In this document: positions 22,401-37,500 of the stretch, one piece after another
Layout: each line of letters starts with the position of its first letter
How positions within the stretch are numbered: position 1 is the first letter of the stretch
DNA from: Callipepla californica brunnescens
Taxonomy: Eukaryota; Chordata; Aves; Galliformes; Odontophoridae
Direction: 5' to 3'
DNA: 64,000 nt
Assembly: GCA_023055505.1 (NCBI GenBank)
Contig: JALIRH010000023.1
Span: forward strand, 5,462,423 to 5,526,422
Translations under genes and position numbers: made by a program
The notes under the pieces: generated by a model
Databases searched by the model: none
Told to the model about the DNA's origin: nothing
The model's input: only the letters and a program-made list of their open reading frames with translations

Positions 22401-25400
22401 GTAATTCATCAACAAATGCATGAGATTGGAAATGTTTCTTCTTGTATTCAGCAATTCTCAGTAAAATTCTTGTATAATTTGAATACTACATTAGATAAAA
22501 TTAATTGCTATTATTAATATTAATACATTTTAATTGTTATAGTTTTATGGTCTAAAGCAATACTGACCTAGTATTGATATATTCTAAGATATGTTTAACT
22601 CGTGAAAAAAGTCCAGCTGTCCCTCATTCAATATTAAATAGAAAATCTAAATTATTTTGAGAGTTTTCATGTTTTTCTGATATCAGATTAAAGGTCTTTA
22701 AGGAGCTAAAGCCTTCTGCAAAAAATATAAAATAAAATAAAATAAAATAAAACAAAATAAAATAAAATAAAATAAAATATATATATTTCCACTGAGAATC
22801 GAATAATTAAGCACTTTCAATTGAGTCTACCAGAAATTCAAACATTGGATTGATTTCTTAATAGTCTTCTCAATTAAACTGCTCTTCTCCCACAGGGGGT
22901 TGTGTGTAAGGTCACCTGCTTTCAAGAATTGGTCTCAACCCAAATTCTCCTTCTTTTATGGAAGTTTACCTTTTATAGAAACCTAGTAGTTTTCAAAAAT
23001 ATTTCTAGGAAGCAAATTCAAAGAATAGGCAGAAATTGAGTACTGATCAATTTTTAGTAGTGTATAAAAACAATTGAATTTAGCGTTTCCATACATGACT
23101 TCCAAACTAATCTTTTTCTCTCCCTTCTTAATATGTAATACACTTCCGATTTAGACCTAGTCTAAATGGCAATGAAGTTTTCACTTTTCCGTGTTTCATT
23201 TTGTATTGACTCATTTCTGTGTGAGATCATAGTACCATGAATCTGGGCATCCATGATTACTCAAGTTCCCATACCTTTTCAACTAAACATTCGCTATCAA
23301 TTAATTGGGCTGGAATTAAATGAGTAAACAAACACTGAGTGAAAATCATAGGGGGTATTTGTAACATCAGCAATCTCATTAATCTAGTGGATAGCACAGC
23401 TATATTCCTAAGTGAGAGAAGGAAATCAAACAAGATTTATAAGGAAAGGAACAACAGCTGTGTAAATTTTAATTCTACTATGCCTTCATTACAGTGCAGT
23501 TTCAAAAAGCATCGATAAAGTAGAACTGGAAGGGCTTCATTTCTAGGCAATAGAGTTGATAAAATATAACACAATTTGGTTTTTAGTAAGTAAAATTGCA
23601 AATAAGTCAGTATTCTTCCTTCTGGGAAAAAAAAAGAAGACATGAGGAGGTGTGATGTTACAGATTTACAAAAGCAGCATTGTCAGTTTCAGTTAAGCTT
23701 TCTGAACTCTCCTTCTATGAGGACTAGTTACTGTTATAAAAAGCTAATAGAAGCTAGTTTTAAAACAAAAAACAAACAAACAAAACCAAACGTAATTATT
23801 CATAGTTATTTGTTACAAGGATTTGTTACCTCATGCTTAACAAGAAATATCACGCACAGCTCACTGGTTTTGTTTTGCCCTTGGCACTTATTTACATCTA
23901 TTGCATAAATATCAGTGCACTGGATCAGGTAGACATTTGATGTGACCCTGTATGTACTCTCCTTTTCTTGTTCATGTTGTTATCTTCCTGCTGAGACAAT
24001 GACCTTGCTTAGGAACTCCTGAAGATAACTCTTGTTTTATTGATTAATGGACTAGAAATTTTGTCAAGTCCTGGTGCATTTTCATTAGAATATCTTAACA
24101 TGCAAATAATGATTTTAATACTATCAAATGCTTGGAACTTGAAATAATACATTTTCTTGTTACGCACTTGATTGTTCCTAGTTTAGTGAAACACGTAGCG
24201 CACTTTCTACCACTTCTTCCTTTTTCTTCCTTTTTTTTCTTTTATTATTTTTTTTTCTGTAAAAAAAGCTACTAATATTTACACATCGAATTTCAGTCTA
24301 CAATTGACAGTCCACAAACTGGAGACTGAGTCTCATACAGAACCCATACAACTATTCAAATCATAAATAAAAATTAGTTTTTATGTTAGCAATAGCAAGA
24401 AATTTAGGCATTAATATAGTGCTTAAAAAATATTTCCTTCAAAATCATTTATTTCGGGGTTTTTACTCACACACACACCCACTCAAAAATTCACTATGTC
24501 ACCATATTATTTATTCAAAAATTCATTCAAAGTTTTTGAAACCAACTTCTTTAGTAACTTTGGCTTGTTTTTTTTTTTTTTTTTTTCTCTATCCATCTCT
24601 TTCTCTTTGGTTGTCAAGAGGAAGAGATAAGGAAATCATTAGCTGTGTATTTACTGATGGACTGTGGGAGTGAGTAACTAAAAGTCCTTAAATTCTTGTA
24701 TGCTTTATAGAATAGATAGTTCATTTTACCTTTTTGATCCAATCATCTTAGTCATAAATAGTTGCTGAGTTGTAGATATTTGTCTTTTTTTTTTTTTTGC
24801 CTCATCTTTGAAGAAGCTGTTTTCATTATTTAATTTAATATATGTATTTATTATTTTTTCCTGTCAGATAAAACTCATCTTCATCTAAGTTTTTTGATCT
24901 TGTTTATAAAAGAGTGGATTATAAACTGCACACTTAACTGTATGAATTGGATGTAATTTACTCTTGTCTCTGCCGAGATGCTCTTTTTGTTAATTTATAG
25001 TGTTGTTGAAGAACCAGTTGCTTGGTCAGAAAATTGTAGATTGGACTGGAAACAAGCTGAGCTAACATTGGGTTGTCACTGAATCTAGCGTGTCATGGAA
25101 TTACACTGAAATAACCTATATATGCCTGGGAAGTTCATTAGCGATTCATGTAGAGATTCTCCATACACTGTGCAGTAAGCCCACTCTGTGGTAGGTAAGA
25201 TGTACAATTCTTCAGCCTCTAAAGTTTTATGAAGCGGATCCTAGCTGCTGTTTGACCTAACTGCAAGCATGAGGTGAAATAAATGAGTATTTGAGGACCA
25301 AACTTAACAGATAGCGGACATCATACCTACGTAGAGGAAATCATTCAAATATGTCCCCTCTGTCTAACCAGGTAAGAAGCTTAAACAATATTTATCAAAG

Positions 25401-28400
25401 ATATATTAAACAGGTAACTTAGTTTCATTGCTGTCAATGCTTTGACGGTACAATGCAATGTACTAAATCAGAATTTTATCTACTGTAGAAGTCCTAGAAA
25501 AATGAGCATCTTTGATGTTAAGTAACTATGCGACATCAATATATTGATTAAAGAAAAGAAATCCATCGAGGTTATAATACTAGCAGCAGTAACTCAGTTC
25601 ATAATTTTATAATAGGAAAGTCATTTTAAGGGTCACTATACCTTCAAAGGCAAAAGTTATCATTCCAATATGATAATTCAGAGATTTTGGGACACTAGTT
25701 ATATTTTAGTTTAAATAGGGAATCCAATGTTAATATTACTATGGCAGCCTCCTATCCTCCAAATCATATTCATGTAACTGATTTGTGCATCGCAGCACTT
25801 ATAGGAAAAGATAGAGGCAAATACTATAATAGCAGCATTTATAGAGAATTGAAATATGTCCTTCTGATTGTCAAGACAAAAATTTGTGTAACATTAAGCC
25901 TTATTCTAAGTGAAGCCAATCTTCACGTCAAATGAGAGATTGCACCTTCCTTGTTTAGCTGCTGTTCTATGCAGTGCTCCTAGTTCTGACTGAACAGCCT
26001 AAAGGCTTTTATTAAGTGATAAGTTGTAACAGCAAAGACCTAAGTACAGAGCCATGAACAGAGATGGATCAAGAACATGTAGTTTTACTCTTATTATGCC
26101 AAGGGATTTTTACATTAATAGATAGAGCAATTTGCTCTAAGCTCTTTAAAATTAATATTTCTAATCTGAAACACTTGTCTACATAATTTCTAAGGTACAG
26201 ATTCAAAAACTCCTATACAGAGAATTTCTCTGATCTCAGTGTTCGTTGATGGTGGGTATCAATATTCTAGAATGAACATCCAGTCCTAAATATTTTACTA
26301 TTAACATGCACTAGAGAGGCTGCTAGCCTAGGGGGAAAAAAAAAAATCTGCTAATCTTCTTGGTGAGCTAGCAATCAGTTCTAGATACATTATGGATGGG
26401 AGAAAAAAAGTCGATGTCAGCAACAGCTATTCAGATAGTATTGGCGCTGAAACAGAGGGCAGAAGCATAAATTAATGATGAATTAATGTAGAAATCTAGG
26501 TCTCACAGTTAGGGTAAAGCCCCAACTTGATTTTCAGTGCAAACATGATACGATGATATTCTTCTTACTACATAAATGATTCTTAGTTTTTCTCATCTCT
26601 AGGAACCAAAAGAACTAGTTTAAGCTACAGTCTGAGGTTTTGGGCAACTACATTTTATTAGAAACAGTCAGCATGAATAGCTGGCAAAAGAGCATATGCA
26701 TTGCTTCCTTTTGCCAAAGCTTTCAACTCTAAAGTGGTTTGATAAAAGTAGCTTTGTGATCAAATTGCATTGGCAGATATTCTATGACAGATCTATTATA
26801 TTCAGTTCTTATTTCTTTTCCTAGAACACTGGAAAACATACACATACATTTCTGTAGAATAAGCATCAGTTTCTGGTACCAGAAGGCTACCCTGCTTAAC
26901 AGAGTATTTTGTACATCCTTCATGATGTTAGCAAAATGATGCTTTGAGTCCAATAAGCAGTAGATTTGTTGAAAGTGACTGGTGCAGTCAATATCTGGAT
27001 TGAAACAGATAGCTTCTTATTGTACAATTTTGACATTATTCTGAATTTTCTGTGTAACTACTAAGTTGCTTCCACTTTCAGTAAAAGACTTCCCTGTAAA
27101 AAGATCTATCTGTCACCTGCAAGGAAAACATTTCCACTGCTTTTGTATCAGGTTATGCACCTTTCATTTCATTTTAATTAAATAACCGGAATGCTAATAA
27201 TGAAAGTCATTTCAGAAGTGACCATCAATTATAAAAACAGCCTCATTGACAAGTGAAAGATGATTCTTTCTTTCTATTGCTTATAGATCACTGATGACTT
27301 CAGATCTCTCCCCTGTATACAAATAGGTGCCCCTTACATTTTTAAGTATCTCCTCCATTTTGTTAACAGTTCTATGACTTTTTGTAGATCTTGATTATAA
27401 CAACTTCATATATTTGATGCCAGCAGCCTCAAGAAAATTACAGTCAAATCACTTTGCTTCCATCAACATAGGCTGTTTTTGGTTTTTGTTGTAAACAATC
27501 TGCAGTTAAAGGAAAACTCTGCAGAATCTATACCTAAAAGAGTCGATTTACCTCTCTGAATTATTTGTGTCCTATTATGTATTGCTGTAAACTATGTAGA
27601 AAGAATGTTTATTTAAAATTTTCTCAACATTTTTCAGGCTGTTCATCAAAAAAAACTGGAGTTAGCCTTGGATATTCTTTTACATTTATTGTCAGCATTT
27701 GGTAATTTTTAAGTAAATGTGTGACACGTAGAACCAATTCAGTAGGAGCTTAGACTATGCTATCCTATATTAGGTAGGCATACTCAATGACTACAGTGGT
27801 CTGGATATTTCTATTAAATCATGAGTTTCCTATTACTCAGGTAAATTTTGTTGCCTCTAAACGGCAGCTGAAAGAGGGAAGATGCTGTGCAAATACAACA
27901 TTAAAAAGAGAAGACAAGAGGAAACACTGGGTAAAGGATGTTTGAAGTTCTGCTTTTTGTTTTAGGAGTAGGAAAAAATGAACAGCCACACACCTCTTGC
28001 CCTTTGGGATTTTTATTTTATTTTATTTAAGAAAAAAAAAACAAAAAAAAATATTAGACCTCTCTGATATTCTGAGTTATTCATTATTTTCTTCCTACTT
28101 TGCTGAGAATGTAGTAAAATCTATTTTTAACTTATACAGTTTATCTCCTAGCTCTCTCAAATGAGTTCTGCTTTACTGAAAATATTTTCAGAATTTATAA
28201 CACTTTTTATCTATCAGTTCCAAGGGCCTCTTAACAAATAAGTTTCAAAAGTTCTCAGAGGGTCCTGTAAGAGAGAAAATGATCTAGTATACTTCAGTAA
28301 AGATCATGGCTACATGTTATTGCAACCTCTTTATTGAATCTCCTTTGTTGTCTGAAAAAAAATGTATTTTAGATCTTGATTTCCTTTTGGCATCCTGCGT

Positions 28401-28861
28401 TCTGCAGCATCACAAAACACTAAATGATCTATTTACAGTGCTAATAATAAAGAATTCTAAAACTGTTCATTTTTTTCAAACTAAGAAGCGTGTGACAATA
28501 AAGTCAAAAGGTATGAAATGCTGGTAATACTTAATGGAATGCCCTATAAGAAATTAGTATTATAAGACTAGAATTGATTGATTAATACCCAATGCATATT
28601 GATTTATCTGAAAATAAAATCAAGTTTTCCTCACTGTTTAAGCCACATATTCAATACACATACAAAACAATCCAGATCATTCACTAGTCATCCAGATAAT
28701 CTGTGTCCTTTTTGTTTCCTGTAATTTATTGACCTTTTTTCAGGGTTAAAAGCTGAAATAGGGCAATTCAGATTATTCAGAAAACAAGGCAATTCAGAAA
28801 ATCAGAAATATAAAAGTGTTATTATTGCTTTTTCATATATTGCGTGATTGTTTTTATTATT
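22401..28861. other. AT-rich non-genic sequence with simple repeats
   Basis: About 6.4 kb with no gene or mobile element recognised. Simple repeats: (AAAAT)n at 22724-22790, poly-T at 24568-24586, poly-T near 24786-24799, poly-A near 26335-26346, and A/T runs at 28012-28050. Confidence 0.55.
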
Positions 28862-30120
28862 ATGACCAAGATGTCTTGAAGAAACTGTCTGATGAGGTTG
28901 TCAAGACACTCTTCTGCATACTTAAAAAGTCATAGCTGCCAGTTGAAGTCCTTGTTGACTGGAAATAGGGAAACATATTTCCCATTTTCAAGAAAGAGAG
29001 AAAGGAAGTCTCAGGAAACTACAGGCTGGGGAGCTTCATGTCCATACCTCTAAAGAGCATGGGGCAGATCCTCCTGGAAAGTATGTTAAGGCAAATGCAA
29101 GAGGAGAAGGTGATTCAAGACAACCAGCACAGCATTACCAAGAGCAGATCAAGCCTGATCAATCTGGTGGCTTTCTACAATGGAGTGAAGGCACTAGTGG
29201 ACCAAGGAAGAGCAACTGTCTATTCAGACTTATGCAAGACTTTTGACATGGTCCTGTCCTTCCTCTCTAAACTGGAGAAATGTTGTTTAGAAGGAAAGAC
29301 TGTTCAGTAGGTAAAGGACTATTTGGATGACCACAGGCAGAATTTTGTGGTCAGTGAATCTATGTCCAGATGGAGTAAATCTGCTGATGACACTAGCATG
29401 GATGGTGCAGTTAACACTAAGAAAGGATGCCACCCAGAGATACCTGGACAAGATTCAATGGTGGCCCATTGAGAACCAAATGTAGTTCAAGAAAGGTGTT
29501 GCTATTAGTTCAGGACAATACAAGATGTGTGTGCAGACTGACAGAAGAACTGCAGAGCATGGCTTAAGGGTGCTGATGGATGAAAGCTAGACATGCCAGC
29601 AGTGTGGTCTTGCAGCCTGGAAGGCTAACAGTATCCTGGGCTTCACCAGAAGAAGAGCGGTCAGAAGGGTGATGGAGGTGATTGTACCCCTCTTCTCTGC
29701 CCTCATGGGGGTCCACCTGGAGTACCACATCCCAGCCTGTGGTCCCAACTACAAGAAGGATACAGAGTGATTTCATTGCAATCTTCCAGTACTTGAGGGG
29801 AGCTAATAGCCAGGAGTGACACCAAAGTTTTACATAGTCTGATAGTTACAGAACAAGAAGGTTTTAAAATAAAAATAGGAAATTTAGGTTAGATGTTAGA
29901 AATTCTGTTCTTGGAGAATGGTGAGGTGCTAAAACAAGTTGCCCAGAGCAGTTGTGGACACCCTATCCCTGCAGGTACTTGAGGCCAGGTTGAATGGCGC
30001 ATTGGGTAGCCTGACCTAGTTGGGTGGCAACCCTTACCACAGCACGTAGATTCTAAATGAATGATCTTTATGGTCTCTTCCAACCTACGCCACTTCATGA
30101 TTCTGTTCTATGAGTCTATG
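28862..30120 (+). mobile_element. CR1 LINE, 5'-truncated, with 3' tail
   Basis: Plus-strand CR1 from the start of the RT (ctgatgaggttgtcaagac; gttgactggaaatagggaaa) through NQHSITKSRSSLINLVAFYN (about 29128-29184) and a YSDLCKTFD block (about 29221-29250). After a gap near 29370-29390, where VPQGSVLG and nearby blocks are missing, it continues to the RT tail, the 3' region (gaggtgctaaaacaagttgc) and tail (tggtctcttccaacctacg, then ttcatgattctg). Frames are broken. Internal deletions remove the YADD-like box. Confidence 0.88.
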
Positions 30121-30810
30121 ATAAGTACATTGGAGAAGTGGGTTAAAATTAAGAACTTTAACAAAATAGAGAAATTCTCTAAGAAAACATTCTGGGTAAG
30201 AATAAATTCTTTTTCTATCTATGCAAGCATAGGCAAAAGCAGGCTGGAGAGTAATGATAACAGTTTCAAAAGGAGATCCATTAAACTTTAGTAGAGTAAA
30301 TCTTCAGCTTTAACATGCTATTAATAAAAGAAAACAAATAAACTAACAAAAATAGAATTAAAAAAAATTAGAAATCAACAAACCAAAACAGAAAAAGATG
30401 TTTTTGTTTGTTTTTTTTTTCTTTTATTTCTTCTTCTTCTTATTATTATTATTATTATTATCCTAAGGGAGAATATTTCAACAGTACAACTGATATTTTT
30501 ACTTGTAGTGTATATTAATTAAAATAAATACCTTGCTTGATGAACTTGACAGTTTAAGAAATTAGTAAGTTAGAGAGGGCAGTTCAGAAAAGAATAATGA
30601 GAATAATCAGATGCACGCTAAATTTATACAAGTGAAAAAAAAAAAAAATTTGATATTCCAGAATATAGTGAAGAGCAACTTGTAGCTGAATATCCTCAGA
30701 TTTCTTTTGTCAAGCACTAAAATAAAATGATATTTTAATAATTTCTTAAATGGTCTGATGCTAAGACTTGACAGATTTCTATCCAATCCTCCTTGCAAAT
30801 CAATGAACTT
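30121..30810. other. AT-rich spacer with (CTT)n(ATT)n
   Basis: Contains poly-T and a (CTT)n(ATT)n microsatellite at about 30411-30462. Nothing else recognised. Confidence 0.6.
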
Positions 30811-31385
30811 TTTCAATGGTTTATGGGCTGGTTCGGCCTGGTTCCATGACGTTTAGGGTGGGAGACCCAGAGACCCACTCCCTGGGGAAGGGGGAAAGTG
30901 GAATAGAAAAATGGAGATGGGCCTAGAAACAAAACAGCAGCAATGATCTGAGAAGGAAAGCTAATTTACTAAATAAGATATTGGAATACAAAATAACACA
31001 TATTTATATAATATAATATAATACAACAAAATTGGAATTGAAGCTAATAAATTAAATAAAACGAGCAAGAGAGAGTGTCCAAGAACTGAAGGACTTATGC
31101 TAATACTGAAGGCGAGATGGCTAGGGAGCACCTGCTGCTGGTTTGATCCTAAAGGGAAAGAGCCTGTGTCAAGAAAACAGTTTTTATCTTTCCCTCTGAG
31201 AGGACAATGGAAACATGCAAAGTAACGCAAAGTCCATTAGGGTATGTAGTTCTTTTCTTCTGAGACAGATGTACCCAGAGCTACTGATGATCCATGGAGC
31301 TGGAGCATTAACCCTTTAATTCTCAATGCACTACGTGATGTAATGATGTAGAATAACAATAACAAAAAATCTTAAAACCATGACA
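30811..31385 (-). mobile_element. Solo LTR, provirus LTR family (diverged copy)
   Basis: Runs from (t)ttcaatggtttatgggctgg to aaaaccatgaca, collinear with the LTRs at 21859, 40149 and 55483, including aaacagcagcaatgatctgag, aaagctaatttactaaataa, actgaaggcgaga and ctacgtgatgtaatgatg. Sense is on the reverse strand. No clean target-site duplication could be read, and the first bases have mutated. Confidence 0.83.
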
Positions 31386-34344
31386 CCTTTAATAGAATCT
31401 AGTTTTAAATAATGAAAAGCTGTTTCAAAAATTAAATACTTTTTATTAGAAAATAATTTATTTTGAATAAATGTAGTATTTCATCCACTTTCCTGGTCAA
31501 GGAAATAGTTCTGCAGCATTATACTGGAGAAAAGAATTTTTATTTGAATCAACACAAAACAATGTTAAATAAGGAGACTCATTTTCATTTAATTTCCAAC
31601 GTATTCCATTGTTTTCATTTTGGTGGGGTGTTTAATTTACCTCACATGCAGAGGATCCTGCAAATCCCAGGTTAGATTAATTTAGGTCAGTGCCTCTGAA
31701 TCTCCCTCTCAAGATAATGCACAAATTCCAGCTGGTGATGGTGTTCATCACCTTCTCCATTTTCCAGAAATCATAAACTGGTAAGGATCTATTCTATCAG
31801 CTTTCTTTACTAGTACAAAGTCTAATTTTTCAAGTAAGTAATGCATGAGCCTGGCTACTCTTAAGGCAGACTTCTGTCTTTAAATGAAATAACAGCTGCT
31901 GGGACAATGCAGGTCATTGAGGCAGAGCAAAGCGTGTGTCACATGGGAGTGGAAAAATCCTCTGATGAAGAGTTTACAAACTGGAAGAAAAAAAATCCAG
32001 AGGTGCCCAGGAGATTTCAATCAAGTCTTCCAAAGATAATGCGATGCATGTCCTCTCTTTGATTCCTCCTCAAATTCCCTACGTTGATCAAGTATCTATT
32101 TAGGAATAGAGGAAAAGCAGACTTTTGCTTTATTAGATTCTTTAGAGATTTTATTACTTACATGAAAACGTTACATAAAGGACATTCAGGTGGGCAGTAA
32201 ATAAACAGATAAGTAGATGTCCCTTTGCTTCATGAGTACTGTAGCAAACAGAAACAGAAAAACTCTGGTGATCTGAAGTGTAATTTCCATGTATTTGCTG
32301 TCAATTAATCCTGTATACAATATCATGAAGCACTGTGCAAAGCATATATGTAACAGGAATAAAGAATGGGGACTTTGGTAAATTGAATTTATGCACAATA
32401 AAAGAATGCACAATAAAGGAAGGTAACAATGGCATTTTGAATTTAAATCATTCATGTGTTCTATTAAAGCATAGGAAAAAAATTAACCTTCACATTTTCT
32501 TTCTAGCTGCTGTCGTGCATCGTTCAAAATGTTCTTAGTAGTGTGACTTGTAGCCATTCTCCCTGCTTTCTACACTCACTGCAGCAAAGTAAGAACAGCA
32601 AATTAGATCTGATGTGTATGTTGTGGTGTCTTTGTTTTTTATTTTGTTTTGTTTTCCTTCTGTATTGCCTATGAATTCTGTAAGTTTTAGTCAGGAATAA
32701 AATGTATCCTCACATTTGCAAAGAAATGGAGTAAAGCTGGAGTTGCTTCACAGTAGCTGAGAGAAGAATTTAGATTGTTGTCTTTCCAGTCCTCAAAAAT
32801 AACATTCCAAGGGGGATCAAATTTATGACAATAGAATGGTAGTCATGACAGTCTGGCTGCTTTTCAGCTTGTTTGTTGTTCTGAGTTATTGCTCCATAGG
32901 CTCCTCAAGTCCAGAGGGAGAAAAATATTCTGCTTTAATGGTTTTGTTCTCTCTGCACCCCAGCATTTTAAGAGAAAGACTGAAATTAATTTTAAAAAGT
33001 TTTCAGACTAGCTGAACCCTGCCATTAAATTTGACCATTGCACATATTGTTATGCATAATGAAAGGGACGAATAAAAACATTTTTGTTTATTCTTTATAA
33101 ATATTACTTGAAAATAATGAACATCAGAAACTGTTTATTGAGAGAAATTCTAGGAACTGGCTGCTGTTTCAGTAAAGAAAACCTGAGTCTAAGAACTAAT
33201 ACTCTATTTCCACTGTTCACTCTGAATATATCTGTTTATATCTGTTTCATCAGGAAAAGATATTGAGTGAATTTTGCAGGAATGTTCAGGTTTTTGGGAA
33301 TACTGGCCAAATTTTCTTCAGTCCTTCTATGATATATCAGGATAGATCCAGTAGGAAAGCTTGTATAACAAGATACTGCTGACTGAGATTTGAATGTTGG
33401 TTGGTTGGTTGGTTGGTTGGTTGGTTTGTATGTTTTGTGAGAAAGTTTGGGTAGCAGCTTGACCAGATGAGGGCAAAAAAAAAAAAAGAGCAACCTTTGT
33501 AGTAAGGGCCTACATTGTCCCTTTCTGAAACTGAAATAGGAGGAAATATAAGATCACTTCTTTCTCATACACAGCTGAAAACACCAATTCCAGAGTATAT
33601 TGTGCACCATTGACTACATGACAGATTCACATTCAGAGTTAAATACCTCCAGTGCAGACAAATTTCTACCACCTTCTATTTGTCTCAGATTTCTTTCTGT
33701 ACTCAAAACCCCTAGATTTCTCAAATATTAAATAGGATGAGAGGAAAACACATGGACTGAAGTATTGCAAAAATAAACTCACCTGCTCTGGTTTTAGCTC
33801 ATTCTAGGCAAAGATGGAACCTGCTTTGGAGGACAGTATAGGCTCAGTGCTATTCCAGGTATGAAATTTATACAGCACTACACTGTTTTGGATGAAAGAA
33901 GTTTGATAACTCTGTGACTGTAATATACACTGCTATTAGGAGTGAAAGATGGGAAGGGTGTACATTATAAACTCTGCTCCCAACCATTACCAATCTTGGA
34001 TTTAATTACTTGATTTCATATAGATACAGCAAACTAATATAGAGATAGTGTGAATAAAAAGGACACCTGAAAACAAATTTTAGAGCTGCTGGGCAGTGTA
34101 GATGAATTGCAAAAGAATGTCTGTTTTTAGAATAATATTCACTGCACTCATAGGATAAGTTCAGATAAACCATAGTGATAGTAGAAGGCCTGTAAGTCTG
34201 ATCATTTGAATGCTTGGAAGATCAGACTGATATGCCAATAGAAAAAATTTTCAGTGTTGAATATTTTCTAGAACTATTAAACAATGTTGTGAGCTATACC
34301 AGAACGGATATCCTACTGGGATTTGGTCAGTAGTCTCTGCAACC
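31386..34344. other. AT-rich non-genic sequence
   Basis: No gene or mobile element recognised. Contains a (GGTT)n microsatellite at 33396-33427 and a poly-A run at 33476-33487. Confidence 0.55.
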
Positions 34345-34567
34345 AAGAACACTCCAAATACTTAGAAGTATTTCTCAGAAAGAGTGGTGACATATAGGAA
34401 CAAGCTGCCCAGGGAGGTGATGGAATCACTGTCACTGGAGATTTTCAGGAAAAGTGTAGGTGTTACAATGAGTAACATAGTCTAGTGGCATGGTGGTGAT
34501 GGGTTAATGTTTGCACTTGATTGTGTTAGTGTTCCTTCCAACTTAAATCATCTTATGATTCTATGAA
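34345..34567 (+). mobile_element. CR1 LINE 3' end
   Basis: Plus-strand CR1 3' sequence: cagaaagagtggtgacatat, gaacaagctgcccagggagg, tggaatcactgtcactggag and the tail cttatgattctatga. Only the last 220 bp of the element remain. Confidence 0.88.
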
Positions 34568-37500
34568 ACAAACAAAATCAATTCTTGTCTTTATTTTCAG
34601 ACTTTTTATGTACTGTATTCAGTGAACATTTCAATGAAACATTGTGAAGGATCTGCACGAAGACTGCTCAGAATTTTAACGAAGGACAGCCTTGTTTCTC
34701 AGCTGTCATCTAGCTTATATATGAATTAAGCACTGCTGTTAAGCTATGCAGGACAGTAACAGATGAACAAATGAAGAGAAATGTAATCTAGACACTCAAT
34801 GAATCACACCAAGACCAAAGTATGTCTCTGGAATTGAGGAAATAACATGCATAGATTCATATGTATTTCCTTTATGTGTATAACATTGCTCATCAGATCA
34901 TTCTGTTACTTGCAGTAGGCTTTCTAATATGATATTACAAATAATGCAGTGTGGAAAAACCTAACTTGTTATTTTCTTTTTGTCATAGGCACTCTGATGC
35001 TGTGCATACTTTATTACTTCTTACATGTACTGTTAATCACTTAACAGCACTTCTCTGTTGTTCCTGTTTATATATCTGAAAATGAGAGAAACTTAAATAC
35101 CAATATACTTAATTAAATCTGAAAAATTGTTCAAAATGCAAACTTTCAAATCCTCTACTGAGTATGTCCTTATCATCACATATGAAAAAACAGCAAAAAG
35201 AAGGATACAGGAAGGGGAATGGAAGGAATAGAAAAGATATCAGTGCAACAAAAAATCATATCATGCTTTTCTCCACAGTAGTAAAATCTAAAGATAGCAA
35301 ATTGTTATTCTATTAGGAACAATGATATATCTGTACATACTATGAAAAGAAGGAAAAAAAATAAAAAGTATTTTCTGATGTCTTTGTTAATCTGACAGCA
35401 CAGTGCCTATTCTCATTAAGGAAGATGGTTGTATTCCAAGTAGGTATTGCACATTCTTTCAGTCAAAATAAAGATATAAAGTTAATTATGATTTATGTCT
35501 GGAAAATAGGTAGACAATATGTAAAAAGAAGATCTGGAATATAGCAGAAAGTTTAATAAGCCCCCAGTATAAATCACGTTTTGGAAACAAAAGCTGATTG
35601 GCTGATGTTAGTATTGTAATCAGCGGAAATGTTGGTCAGGAGAAATAATAAACATGTTTACATTAACCCTTTCTAATTACATTGTTAGCACAATGGGATT
35701 CATTTTGTAGCAGCCAACTAAAGTTTACCAGATAAAGTACTGGAAGCTTCCATAATACAGATTCATAGTTGAATAGTGCTGATTAATTGCATCAGATCAG
35801 AGAATCGTATTTAAATTCTAGTGATTTTTATTACTTACAATTTTAATTTCATAGGTTTATATTCTTTTTTTTTTAATATATTTTTCTCTTACCTCCTTCT
35901 ATTATTCCTTTCTTGAGGAAATGATATGTCAATGAAATTTGAGGAGTATACCATATCTTTCTAGGTTTTCTTTTGTTTTATGAAAGAAAAGAAAAGCTGC
36001 TAAGTATAAACATCATGCAAACAACAGATGCATAGATTTTACAGTTTTTACTATGTTACTCATGTTGGTAAAATGTGGGTGAGGTGCAATCTGGATCTGT
36101 TGTGTAAAGCCTTGTTTTCTACTTTTGCATAGCTTCCTTAATCAATGCAATGAAGACAAAGTCTGCAGTATTGACATACCCTTACAACTCTCATGTAAAG
36201 TCCAAACACAGAGAGTTCAGGCACACAATGCTGGATTGTAAATGAAGGGATTGTTTTTGTATTTCAGTACCAGACATACATAGGACTTGAGGGGATATCT
36301 TAACAGTGATGATAAAAAATGTTATTTGTGCATTTCCAGAATCACTGGGTTCCCATGCAGCATAAGAACAAAAACAAGAAACATTTGCTATAGCTGTCCA
36401 GAGTCAAAGGAAAAGAGCATTTTTATGTGTTTTATTATGTCAGTCTTGTGTCTGCTATAGAAGATGAGGCACACTCTGTTCTTTACTATCCACTGTCTTT
36501 TTAAGCATGCTATTATATATTGGTGAAGAACTGCTTCGTTACTAAGTCCCATTTTGCTCTTTCAGACAAAAGGTTCTTAATTCAGCTATCCTCAAGTTAA
36601 GTAATTTGAACTTTAGACAAATTGTAGAAAATCACTCAGAAGACTCAAAAGAATGTCCTTGTCCATCATACCCGAGATATAATAAGAGTTTAAGATATGT
36701 CAGTGAGACAAAAAGAAGTTGGCATTTTCTGTGAATAATTCTGTCCTTCACGCTGCTGAATACTCCTCTGCTTCTTCACTTCTGTCCTTGTTCATCTATT
36801 GCACTTTTCACCTCTGAACTAGGTTCATTTTAAGCAACTGCTGCATTATGTCTTGCTTGCCAAAATCATGTTGTGTGATAACTCTCGCATAGACAAAAAG
36901 CATTACAGAAAATTTATAAAAGGTACAAGGAAAACATTTTGCATGAATGTTATTTGACAACATATATATATATTTTTTTTTTTTAATGCTAATTTTATAT
37001 TTATGTTGGTGACTTTCTGTTTTCAGTGGAATTTGCTGTACATGATTTTCATAGCAACACTAAAAATCAACTTACTCATATATAATTAAAATGAGAATGT
37101 AGATTCCAATTTTCAATTTGATGGATCTGCAATATCATCTATATCTTTACTGACCAGACTTCAAAGATTCCCATTCACAAATCAAATCCATTTCTTATTT
37201 ATGTATTCATTCTTCTAGACAAATCTTGTTTCTTGATTCAGAGATGTATCAAAGAAAAGGTTTTTTTGCTTTTGTATTCCCTATGTAAAATGGGGGACTT
37301 TTCCTTCCAGGAATCCAACATAAGGCTGAGAAGTGACAACAAGTTCCATCTGATTTTGCATTTTTCTGCAGTTTGGAGGCTTTCTGAGCTTCACGCAGCA
37401 TCAGACACCTCAGAAAATTCCATTTACACAAACTGAATGGTAAGTAGAGTTAGCAACTTAAACTTTTATGTTTTAATCAACTTACTGAATGTTTGTAATC

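Noticed and set aside
28306..28527. 73-codon frame
   Set aside because: Short, no motif, no promoter or splice evidence.
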